Assembly (NCBI RefSeq): GCF_009177095.1
Contig: NZ_AP021861.1
Span: forward strand, 5,686,501-5,750,500
Direction: 5' to 3'
From: Lacipirellula parvula
Lineage (GTDB): Bacteria > Planctomycetota > Planctomycetia > Pirellulales > Lacipirellulaceae
DNA length: 64,000 nt
Shown: piece after piece, positions 51,905-58,927 of the stretch
How positions within the stretch are numbered: position 1 is the first letter of the stretch
Layout of the letters: the number at the start of each line of letters is the position of its first letter
The notes under the pieces: model-generated
Databases searched by the model: none
Seen by the model: the letters and a program-made list of their open reading frames with translations, nothing else
What the model was told of the DNA's origin: nothing
Position numbers and translations under genes: made by a program

Positions 51905-53071
51905 ATGGGCCGACGCAAGGGCACGCATAACAACGGGTACTTCTACCGCACCGGCCGCGGATGGCATGCCGTGGTGGATGGCAAGTTCGTACCGTTGGAG
52001 TATGAGAACGGCGACCGCATGAGGGACCGGAAGGCCTCCACCGCTGAACTTAAAGCAGCCCACAAACGTGCCCTGGATCGCAAGCCGGAGGACATGATCA
52101 AGCCGGACCGGGTCACCGTCTTGGAGGTCTGCAAGGCATACCTTGAGCAGGTGAAATCCGAGGGAGCTGAAGGCACCTACAACAATCGCTCGCGCACGCT
52201 GTTCGATTTCTGCTTTGGCCTCCCGTCACGGTTCCTTGGTGACGACAGGCCGAAAGCCAAGACGAGCGACTACATCCACGACGGCTACGGCAAGCTGGCG
52301 GTGACATCGCTAAAGAAGTTCCACTTGAACAAGTGGCTGCAAGCGCACCCGAATTGGAAAGGGGCCAAACGATCTTACATCCAGGCGGTACTACGCGCGT
52401 TCAACTTCGCGGTCGAATCCGGGATGATCGAGGCGAACCCGGTCAAGGGCTACAAAATCCCCAAGCAAAACGCCCGGGTCACCTACATCACGCCGGAGCA
52501 GGAAAAAGCACTCTGCGACGCTGCCAATCCCTCCCTGAGAATGGCCCTACAGGTCTGTATCCGCACGGGGGCGCGTCCAGGTTGCGAATTTGCCAAACTA
52601 ACGGCCGCGCACGTCGATGATCAGGGCGACCGCATGACTTGGACGTTTAAGCCAGAGGAAAGCAAAACCAAGTCACTGCGAGTGATTCGCATCACCGATC
52701 CCGAGACGTTGAAGATTGTTCGCGAGCAAATGCGAAAACACCCGACAGGGCCAATTTTCCGTTGCGAGTCAGGCGACCCATGGCGCAGGGACAATCTCGC
52801 CGATCAATTTCGATACTGGAAAAAGAAGCTCAGCACAGACAAGATCGTCAAAGGCGAAGTGGTGCGGAAGGCGATTACCTTCGACAAGGATGCCGTCATG
52901 TACAGTTGCCGGCACACCTACGCGAAGCGGGTCCTCCAAGGCTACTGGAGCGGCAAGGCGACCAATATCGAGACGCTCGCCAAGCTGATGGGGAACACGC
53001 CCCAGATTTGCCGCGACCACTACCTGCAATGGTGCGACCACTACAGCGAACCTCTCTGGGACAACGCCTAG
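51905..53071 (+). CDS. Tyrosine-type site-specific integrase
   Basis: 388 residues. N-terminal core-binding SAM-like domain (~70-200, NRSRTLFDFCFGLPSRFL ... LNKWLQAHPNWKGAKRSYI) and C-terminal catalytic domain (~205-385). Catalytic Arg in CIRTGARPGCEFAKL, box II as MYSCRHTYAKRV (the Arg is present but the usual His three residues before it is Tyr), and nucleophile Tyr in CRDHYLQW. It should integrate and excise the downstream element. It is the first gene of a region with different codon use and tight gene spacing. No tRNA gene is adjacent. Confidence 0.93.
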   Translation: MGRRKGTHNNGYFYRTGRGWHAVVDGKFVPLEYENGDRMRDRKASTAELKAAHKRALDRKPEDMIKPDRVTVLEVCKAYLEQVKSEGAEGTYNNRSRTLFDFCFGLPSRFLGDDRPKAKTSDYIHDGYGKLAVTSLKKFHLNKWLQAHPNWKGAKRSYIQAVLRAFNFAVESGMIEANPVKGYKIPKQNARVTYITPEQEKALCDAANPSLRMALQVCIRTGARPGCEFAKLTAAHVDDQGDRMTWTFKPEESKTKSLRVIRITDPETLKIVREQMRKHPTGPIFRCESGDPWRRDNLADQFRYWKKKLSTDKIVKGEVVRKAITFDKDAVMYSCRHTYAKRVLQGYWSGKATNIETLAKLMGNTPQICRDHYLQWCDHYSEPLWDNA

Positions 53072-53550
53072 CGCTTGAACCGGCTCGGATCGAATCCCGG
53101 AACGGTCGACGTTGGCGGCGGCACGCGACGTTGAGACGGCGACCGCTTCACACCGGTCGGATTGTTCGCCTGCAAGTATTCGTCGAGCCATTCGCGTCGG
53201 AACTTAATCGGCCCGTTCCCATTCTGAACGAAGCGAATCTGCCCGGCCTTCACGACTTTGCGTAGGCCCGCCGGCTTGTAACCAAGCAACTCCGCGGCCG
53301 TTGCCAAGTCGATCAGCGCATCAGGTTCGGATTTTTCAGAAATCGCCGCGATGCAATGGGCGACGTAGCACTTGGCGGCATTCACGTCCACGTCTGGCAC
53401 CGGGGCGCGGACCAATTCGCCGTGCCCTGCCCTGGCCATCAGACTTGAGACCTCGCCGACGATGGCGGCCGCGCGGTGGCCCTGCCACTGGCCGAGCGGG
53501 TCAGCTTCATAGATGGCGTCGAGTTCAGTCAGGTACTTGGTGAGGGTCAT
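53068..53550 (-). CDS. Excisionase-like DNA-binding protein
   Basis: 160 residues, convergent with the integrase (3' ends overlap by 4 nt). A helix-turn-helix of the excisionase/MerR (HTH_17) kind is at residues ~82-130: LIDLATAAELLGYKPAGLRK, then a wing VQNGNGPIKFRREWLDEYLQ. The N-terminal half is helical; the C-terminus is basic and Pro-rich. The context next to an integrase supports a recombination directionality factor. Its start overlaps the stop of the gene at 53547 by ATGA. Confidence 0.75.
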   Translation of the reverse strand: MTLTKYLTELDAIYEADPLGQWQGHRAAAIVGEVSSLMARAGHGELVRAPVPDVDVNAAKCYVAHCIAAISEKSEPDALIDLATAAELLGYKPAGLRKVVKAGQIRFVQNGNGPIKFRREWLDEYLQANNPTGVKRSPSQRRVPPPTSTVPGFDPSRFKR

Positions 53551-53819
53551 GGTACGAGCCCCAACTCGACGGCGAGCATCACGGTAGCGACCGCCGCGAG
53601 CGTCTTTGTATGTTTGTAGGTGAGCCGGTCGACCGTCAGCGACTTCGGCGGATTCCCAGCCTTCGTTTTGGCTTCAATATGCCGCACATGGGGGTGGCGA
53701 AGGATCGTGCGGTAGTGCTTCGCCACAACGGCCTTGAACGACAAGTTTTTGCGTCTCGCCTCGTCTCGAAAGAGCCGGCGGACCTTCGCGACAACGGGTG
53801 CAATCGGGACTTCGACCAT
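53547..53819 (-). CDS. Small basic protein, unknown function
   Basis: 90 residues, very Lys/Arg/His-rich with RLFRDEARRKNLSFKAVVAK and IEAKTKAGNPPKSLTVDRL. Its stop overlaps the start of the excisionase-like gene (ATGA), so the two are translationally coupled. A hairpin with a T-run lies in its leader (53851-53872). May be nucleic-acid binding by charge; no family seen. Confidence 0.6.
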   Translation of the reverse strand: MVEVPIAPVVAKVRRLFRDEARRKNLSFKAVVAKHYRTILRHPHVRHIEAKTKAGNPPKSLTVDRLTYKHTKTLAAVATVMLAVELGLVP

Positions 53820-53850
53820 AAGACCTCAGAGAAGAGTAGAAACGAAAAAA

Positions 53851-53872
53851 GGCAACGCTTTGAAGCGTTGCC
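53851..53872 (-). terminator. Terminator-like hairpin in the 5' leader of the excisionase operon
   Basis: Inverted pair GGCAACGCTT/AAGCGTTGCC, followed on the minus strand by TTTTTTCG, 32-53 nt upstream of the first minus-strand start (53819). It can end incoming minus transcription or attenuate the excisionase transcript. On the plus strand there is no T-run. Confidence 0.6.
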
Positions 53873-54065
53873 TATAGCTCAAGGCTACACGCGCTGCGGC
53901 CGGGTGCTGGCAAATTCGACCGAGAAATTCCCGTATCAATCGGTTAACGGTGGCCTACGACTCATGCAAGCGTCACAATTAACGACTGCTGGCATCGGCA
54001 GGAATTTGGTCCAGTGTGTTGCATTTCTTCAACGCATGCGTTTACAATCCCGACCGGAGGCTCGA

Positions 54066-54674
54066 ATGGTACGAATACTATTGGCTGTTTTTATCGGACT
54101 TGTGGCAGTGCCGTGCGGGGCTGAAGAGATTCCGCTCAAGAGCATTTGGTCCTGGGGATTACCCGATACGCAGCTCGTGACGGACATCGACCCCGTCGTT
54201 GTCGAGGAAGTGAAGAAAGTCCCCATCCGGAATGCAATGACTCCTCTGGTTGTCGCCGCCGGACTCGGAGACAAATCTCTCACTTACAAATTTGTAGGTG
54301 CGATGAAAGCACTCGACGGAAAGCCCGGCTTTGCCGTCCCTGGTCACGCGACTGAGGCATTGCGGAATGCTGCCAATACGCCTCTGGATGCGATACCTGA
54401 CACGCTCCCGGCGGGTAATGTGACGTTGGTGTTCAGTTCTCCGCGAACGGCAGACAAGCTAAGCATCCAGAAAGTGGTACGGACTGGCAATAAAATCGAG
54501 ATTCAATACGGCCTTGCATCGCGAGGCGGTCATTTTGTCGACAGCGACTACTTCGCACTGATCCCGCTAGGTGAACTCCGCCCCGGTAAGTATGACGTTG
54601 CGATTTCTACGGAGCAGAAGCCCCGCCGCTCAGCTCAGCACATATCGAAGCCGTTCTCATTTACAGTGGAGTAA
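54066..54674 (+). CDS. Secreted hypothetical protein, first gene of subtilase pair
   Basis: 202 residues with a clear signal peptide (MVRILLAVFIGLVAVPCGA). The mature part is alternating beta-type: NAMTPLVVAAGLGDKSLT, AGNVTLVFSSPRTADKL, and a C-terminal GELRPGKYDVAISTEQK. No domain recognised. The next gene, a subtilisin-like protease, starts 4 nt after the stop, so the two are almost certainly co-translated. Such pairing suggests a partner such as a chaperone or inhibitor, which is inference only. Confidence 0.72.
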   Translation: MVRILLAVFIGLVAVPCGAEEIPLKSIWSWGLPDTQLVTDIDPVVVEEVKKVPIRNAMTPLVVAAGLGDKSLTYKFVGAMKALDGKPGFAVPGHATEALRNAANTPLDAIPDTLPAGNVTLVFSSPRTADKLSIQKVVRTGNKIEIQYGLASRGGHFVDSDYFALIPLGELRPGKYDVAISTEQKPRRSAQHISKPFSFTVE

Positions 54675-54678
54675 ATCG

Positions 54679-56406
54679 ATGAAATACATTCTGCTGGTCC
54701 TGCTGTTACCAACTGCCGCGTTCGGCAGCGAACTCTCTATCGGCCCCATCGGCATCAATTCCGCGGGGCTGCGAGGTCCTGGTAACGAACCGCTCAATGG
54801 GGCCGGCGTGAAGATTGGACTAACAGAATTTCTTCGCCCTGCCGACCCAGACGTTGATAGTGCATCAGGTCTTCCCAATAGTACCGTCAACCCCACCCAA
54901 GTCACTCTTCAAAGGGCAGCGCCCACCCCAGGCGATATTGGTCCTCTTCCTATCCCGCCCAACTTTGACATTTACAGTCATTCGACCTATGTCGCCAGTG
55001 TGATGATTGGCACCAACGGCGGAGTTTCACAAGGCGCGGAACTATACGCGGACGGATTTATCACTGATGACTACGATGACCAGTTACTATCGCAACAATT
55101 CATCGCCAGAGTTGGATTAGGAACTGAGCATCCGATGCGAGTGATTAACGCAAGCTGGGGAAATGACGTTGAACAACCCAGCGCGACCCAGCTGTCGAAC
55201 GGCTTCGATTGGATTGCTTCAAGGTACGATGTTCTCAATGTCATGGCGCTAAATGATGAGGAAGCTCCCGACGCTGATGTTCCGGGTACAAGCTTGAACG
55301 GAATTACAGTCGCCGCCTCTCAGAGAGTTGATGGCACTGGAGACTACAGGCAGCAGGTGAATGGGGATGTTGACTACAACCTTGAAGTAAATGAAGTCGA
55401 GCTAATCGCTCCCGGCGTCGGGATTCAGGTCTTCGGACTCAACAACATGTCAAGCAGTCGCGATGGCAGTAGCTATGCAGCCCCGCATGTCGTTGGCACT
55501 ACTGCGCTGTTGCATCAATACGCGAATTTGGAACTCGCACGCCCAGGGACTACTTGGGATAGCACCGCCGCGCATCGACACGAAGTGATGAAAGCTGTGC
55601 TATTGAACTCGGCAGACAAGCTCGCTGGCGTCAACGGATCGACTCGTACCGTTGTCGACTTTGCAGGTTTTTCGTGGGAGGATTCGATAGCAAAAGACGA
55701 CCCTCAAACCCCTCTAGACCCGTATTTCGGCGCAGGTCACTTGAATGCTAAGCGGGCGGTGCAACAGTTCAGCGCGGGGCAGCAGAGTGCGTCGATCGCG
55801 CCACTGGGATGGGCGTACAATGAGACGGCCGGGTTGGGTACTTTTCACACATACACCTTCAGCGAAACACTATCAGGCGACGTGTCCATAACGCTGGCCT
55901 GGGACGCATTTGTCGACAAGGCCGGCCCTAGCGAGTCGATTTATGGCACGGGCGACATTTTCTTTGGGGCAATGACCGATAATCTTGAACTCTACCTCCT
56001 GCCAGTTGGGTGGACATCGTTGGCGCAGGCAGTGGGTGAGTCCTCCAGCCCCGTTTCAAACGTCGAACACATCTTCGTTCAAGACATTCCTAGCGGCGAC
56101 TACGAAATCCTCGTCCATCAAGTCGACGGGAACGATCGAAAGTACGGACTGGCTTGGTGGTTTGGAGACGGCCCCGTCGATGTTCCAGGCGACTTTGATA
56201 AGGATGGCGACGTTGACCAGGATGATTTAGGCGAGTGGAAGTCTGGCTTCGGCACAACCTACGACGGGGCCGACTTCCTTGACTGGCAGCGGAACTACGG
56301 GACCACGTCCGTTGCCAGCGTACCGGAGCCGTCCACGCTAATACTCAGCGTGCTAGGCCTCGCTGCTCTTTGCCGGCGACGGTCCTCTAACAGCATGGCT
56401 AGCTAG
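54679..56406 (+). CDS. Subtilisin-like S8 serine protease with dockerin-like segment and PEP-CTERM tail
   Basis: 575 residues. Signal peptide MKYILLVLLLPTAAFG. S8 catalytic region: His in YSHSTYVASVMIG, oxyanion Asn in VINASWGND, and Ser in DGSSYAAPHVVGTTAL. At the usual Asp box the sequence reads GVKIGLTEFLRPADPD, with no standard DTG/DSG. A C-terminal DGDVDQDDLGEWKSGFG segment resembles a calcium-binding dockerin-like repeat, and VPEPSTLILSVLGLAAL with basic end is a PEP-CTERM sorting signal. Exported and sorted protease carried in an integrated element. Confidence 0.88.
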   Translation: MKYILLVLLLPTAAFGSELSIGPIGINSAGLRGPGNEPLNGAGVKIGLTEFLRPADPDVDSASGLPNSTVNPTQVTLQRAAPTPGDIGPLPIPPNFDIYSHSTYVASVMIGTNGGVSQGAELYADGFITDDYDDQLLSQQFIARVGLGTEHPMRVINASWGNDVEQPSATQLSNGFDWIASRYDVLNVMALNDEEAPDADVPGTSLNGITVAASQRVDGTGDYRQQVNGDVDYNLEVNEVELIAPGVGIQVFGLNNMSSSRDGSSYAAPHVVGTTALLHQYANLELARPGTTWDSTAAHRHEVMKAVLLNSADKLAGVNGSTRTVVDFAGFSWEDSIAKDDPQTPLDPYFGAGHLNAKRAVQQFSAGQQSASIAPLGWAYNETAGLGTFHTYTFSETLSGDVSITLAWDAFVDKAGPSESIYGTGDIFFGAMTDNLELYLLPVGWTSLAQAVGESSSPVSNVEHIFVQDIPSGDYEILVHQVDGNDRKYGLAWWFGDGPVDVPGDFDKDGDVDQDDLGEWKSGFGTTYDGADFLDWQRNYGTTSVASVPEPSTLILSVLGLAALCRRRSSNSMAS

Positions 56407-56580
56407 CGTGTCAGGCTAGGCCGGATAAATATGACTTACTTATCCACAATTGATTAAAAAACCGCGATTTTCGTCTGGATAGGGCTGCAAGTGGCGTGCC
56501 AAAAAGGTCCCCGCTTCAGTCCCAAAATTTGACCCAGCCGTCCATTATTCCCCGGCTCGGCCCGTCGCTCGCCGCTTTCC
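56407..56580. promoter_or_regulatory. A/T-rich spacer with a perfect DnaA box
   Basis: A perfect TTATCCACA at 56440-56448 lies within A/T-rich sequence; nearby cggataa (56422-56428) and a diverged tggatag (56478) are weaker similar sites. One perfect box could be chance. Confidence 0.4.
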
Positions 56581-57102
56581 TCAGAACTTAAGCGAGGATA
56601 CACGGTCCAGGTCCACACCTAGACCTTGCAAGTAGATACTTGTCGTCGCGATGCGAGCATGCCCTAGCTGGCGGCTGACCAGGGATACATCCTTGGTTTC
56701 ATCGAACACCTGACAGGCATGGCCGTGCCTGAAGGCATGAGCATGCGTCTCCACGCCGGCACGCTCACCGAGCGTCTTCAAGAGCCGTCTGACGTGGCTA
56801 GTGGCCAAGCGCTCGCCCGTTCTGGTAGCGAAGATGAAGTCATCGCCGCTAGCGCCACGCTTGGCCAGCCATAGCTCCCAATGCCCGTAGCTGGTCGCTA
56901 GCGCGATCGTACGGGACTTCCGCCCCTTACCGCAGCGAACCGTCAGCCGGTCGCTTTCCACGTCGCTTGCTCGCAGGTCGAGGGCTTCAGCACACCGCAG
57001 CCCGCTGTGGAAGAGCAGGTCGAGCAACGCCCGATCTCGCACCGCCGTGGGCTTAGTGGCTCGAATCAGGGCCTTCACTTCGTTCGGGGTGATTGTCTTC
57101 AT
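56581..57102 (-). CDS. Minimal tyrosine recombinase (catalytic domain only)
   Basis: 173 residues from ATG 57102 (a TTG at 57120 is also possible). All six catalytic positions of the family are visible: Arg in HSGLRCAEALDL, Lys in CGKGRKSRTIAL, HxxR in HAHAFRHGHA, His in RQLGHARIATT, and Tyr in SIYLQGLG. There is no N-terminal core-binding domain, unlike the 388-residue integrase at 51905. Resembles Xer-type recombinases; may resolve multimers or invert DNA in the element. Opposite strand to its neighbours. Confidence 0.9.
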   Translation of the reverse strand: MKTITPNEVKALIRATKPTAVRDRALLDLLFHSGLRCAEALDLRASDVESDRLTVRCGKGRKSRTIALATSYGHWELWLAKRGASGDDFIFATRTGERLATSHVRRLLKTLGERAGVETHAHAFRHGHACQVFDETKDVSLVSRQLGHARIATTSIYLQGLGVDLDRVSSLKF

Positions 57103-57206
57103 TGTTACGGGTCCGATCAAAGTAGTAACAAAATGTCCGGTTATTCAAGCATATACGCGCCGGTTCCGAGTCGACGCCGGAAAGCGTAACAAAAAAGGAG
57201 ATTTGA

Positions 57207-57644
57207 TTGGCCAATATTAACGGTTCTGCGCCCTCGCACAGAGTCTGGGAATTCCGCTCGGAGTCCGCCACCTGGATCGCGTGGTCATCCGGCTACGATC
57301 CGCCGCAACCTGCCGCCGGCTCCGCGGCCGCGATCGCGATGGCAGACCTGAAGGTCTGCCACGAGTTGGCCCCGTCGAGCATGCTCGACCGGACCGCGGC
57401 AATTGCCCTCGCCCGGCTGCTGCGGGCCATTCGACGCGGTGAGGGCTTGGAGGTCCTCGCCGGCAGGGCGTACGCGGGCGCGGGTCCACACCCGCGGGCG
57501 TGCTTGGGGTTCCGATCGATCCGGGCGGCGGCGGCGGCGACGGGTTTGAGTCGCCGCCAAATATGCCGATTGTGCGGATTCCCCGGTTACAGCGGTCGAA
57601 ATGGCCGCAAAATCGGACCAGACTGCCAAAATGGCACGCCCTGA
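57207..57644 (+). CDS. Possible hypothetical protein with HTH-like end
   Basis: 145 residues from TTG 57207, favoured by a good Shine-Dalgarno (AAGGAG at 57195-57200, 6 nt spacer). The only recognisable part is near the C-terminus, SIRAAAAATGLSRRQICRLCG, helix-turn-helix-like. Competing frames on both strands overlap it; this one has the best start signal. Low certainty. Confidence 0.4.
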   Translation: MANINGSAPSHRVWEFRSESATWIAWSSGYDPPQPAAGSAAAIAMADLKVCHELAPSSMLDRTAAIALARLLRAIRRGEGLEVLAGRAYAGAGPHPRACLGFRSIRAAAAATGLSRRQICRLCGFPGYSGRNGRKIGPDCQNGTP

Positions 57645-57813
57645 ACAAAATCGTCAACCGCGCGAGGCAGAGTGCGCACATTGTGAATTTCTTCACACTC
57701 TCGCCGCGTCAAATGTACTATTTGGGTCTTTTTTTAGATTTAGATGCCGCTAGAACGGCATCCCGAGCGTATTACATATAGCCAAAATAGAGACTTTTCT
57801 GACCGGGTCCTAT
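57645..57813. promoter_or_regulatory. A/T-rich leader with hairpins
   Basis: Contains TGTGAA-tttc-TTCACA (57680-57695) and GATGCCG-ctagaa-CGGCATC (57742-57761), a T7 run near 57730 and several A/T blocks. It may be the promoter and regulatory region of the gene at 57814. Confidence 0.4.
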
Positions 57814-58608
57814 ATGTGCTTTTCTCGCCGAAATTTCTGGCCACTGCGGCGTCCCGTGCGAATTACCAGTATCGCCTCACCCTGGAGAACCACGTTGCTG
57901 ACCTCTACCGACCCACTCACACTGCTACGATCCGTCGCCGCCTGTCCGTGCAAGGCTAACAAGAGGGCGTTGCTGCGATCAATCGAGTCCAATTGGCTAC
58001 CAGCAACTGCCAGCCGTTTCCGCGTCAAGGCGGCGTCGCCTCTGAGTGTGGAGGAACTGGTCCAGGCCTCAATGGTCGATGTTTATCGAGCCGTCTATAG
58101 ACTCCTGGGGAAGCCCTACGCGAAGCCCGCTCATTTCAGGGCTGATATCGGCCAGATCGCCATTAAGGCGATGACGCGAGCCGCAGACGACCAGCGACCT
58201 AGCGGCATCGGAGTCACCGCCGGCGCTCGTTATCAGCGGCGACGGCGGGGCACGGCGGAGACTCGGTCGAGCGATCCGACGACGGAGAGACTCTCCGCCA
58301 ACTACTCGCCGCGGAGACTGTCGCGAGGCCGGACGGACGCGGAGCATGATTTTCTCGACTGGTTCTGGGTGGCGGTCGACGATCAAGTCGCCGACTGGCT
58401 GGAATGGGAGGCTATCCTCCTCATAGCCGCCGAACCGGCATTCGGCGTCGGCGAATGGGGGAGGCCGAACGTCGCCGCGGTCGCTCGATATCTGGGCGTC
58501 GAGCCCGCTTTTCTCCGCGAGCGACTGAAAAGACTCGGCCAGCGGGTCGCGGCGGCATGCGACAACCCAGTACGCAAAAAAATCTTGGAAAAGTTGCTGG
58601 ATTTCTGA
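57814..58608 (+). CDS. Hypothetical protein, element-encoded, with possible C-terminal HTH
   Basis: 264 residues from ATG 57814 (TTG 57894 possible). A mixed N-terminus, a helical middle (LSVEELVQASMVDVYRAVYR, ADIGQIAIKAMTRAADDQRP), an Arg-rich linker, then WVAVDDQVADWLEWEAILLI and NVAAVARYLGVEPAFLRERL, which reads like a winged-helix or sigma region 4-like end. Precedes the candidate origin and replication gene; a replication or transcription-control role would fit but is inference. Confidence 0.6.
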   Translation: MCFSRRNFWPLRRPVRITSIASPWRTTLLTSTDPLTLLRSVAACPCKANKRALLRSIESNWLPATASRFRVKAASPLSVEELVQASMVDVYRAVYRLLGKPYAKPAHFRADIGQIAIKAMTRAADDQRPSGIGVTAGARYQRRRRGTAETRSSDPTTERLSANYSPRRLSRGRTDAEHDFLDWFWVAVDDQVADWLEWEAILLIAAEPAFGVGEWGRPNVAAVARYLGVEPAFLRERLKRLGQRVAAACDNPVRKKILEKLLDF

Positions 58609-58762
58609 CCACTTTTCGGGGAAGTGTCAGAAGGACATAGGTAGGAGAAGGTCTGTCTCCACTCATCGCGACGCCGCTTGAATTGGCCGACTTGATCCCA
58701 CCCGATGTTGGTCGCTCAACGGCCAATAAGGACGTACATCGCCGATTAACGCGGCGAAAACA

Positions 58763-58862
58763 ACACATGCGCACATAAGACACATCCAGACAACCCTGCG
58801 CTGAAAAACGACGTTTTTACCCGTAGGACCCTCTGCATGTGCGTCATGTGCGCATGTGTCGT
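58763..58862. other. Iteron-like candidate replication origin
   Basis: A perfect 14-bp inverted pair ACACATGCGCACAT (58763-58776) and ATGTGCGCATGTGT (58846-58859), a symmetrical AAAAACGACGTTTTT (58804-58818), and three near-direct 9-bp repeats of the (G/T)CATGTGCG kind at 58835-58861. The block sits in the 319-bp gene-free space directly before the PriCT-2/helicase gene. Origin function is inferred from repeats and position. Confidence 0.5.
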
Positions 58863-58927
58863 TTACGACGCGGCAACAACTCAAACTGGCACTCAGGTAG
58901 CTCCCGAGTCGCCTCCTACCTGCCATC

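Noticed and set aside
57217-57696. Minus-strand open frames opposite 57207-57644
   Set aside because: Arg/Pro/Ser-rich shadow peptides without start signals; the plus-strand frame has a good Shine-Dalgarno.
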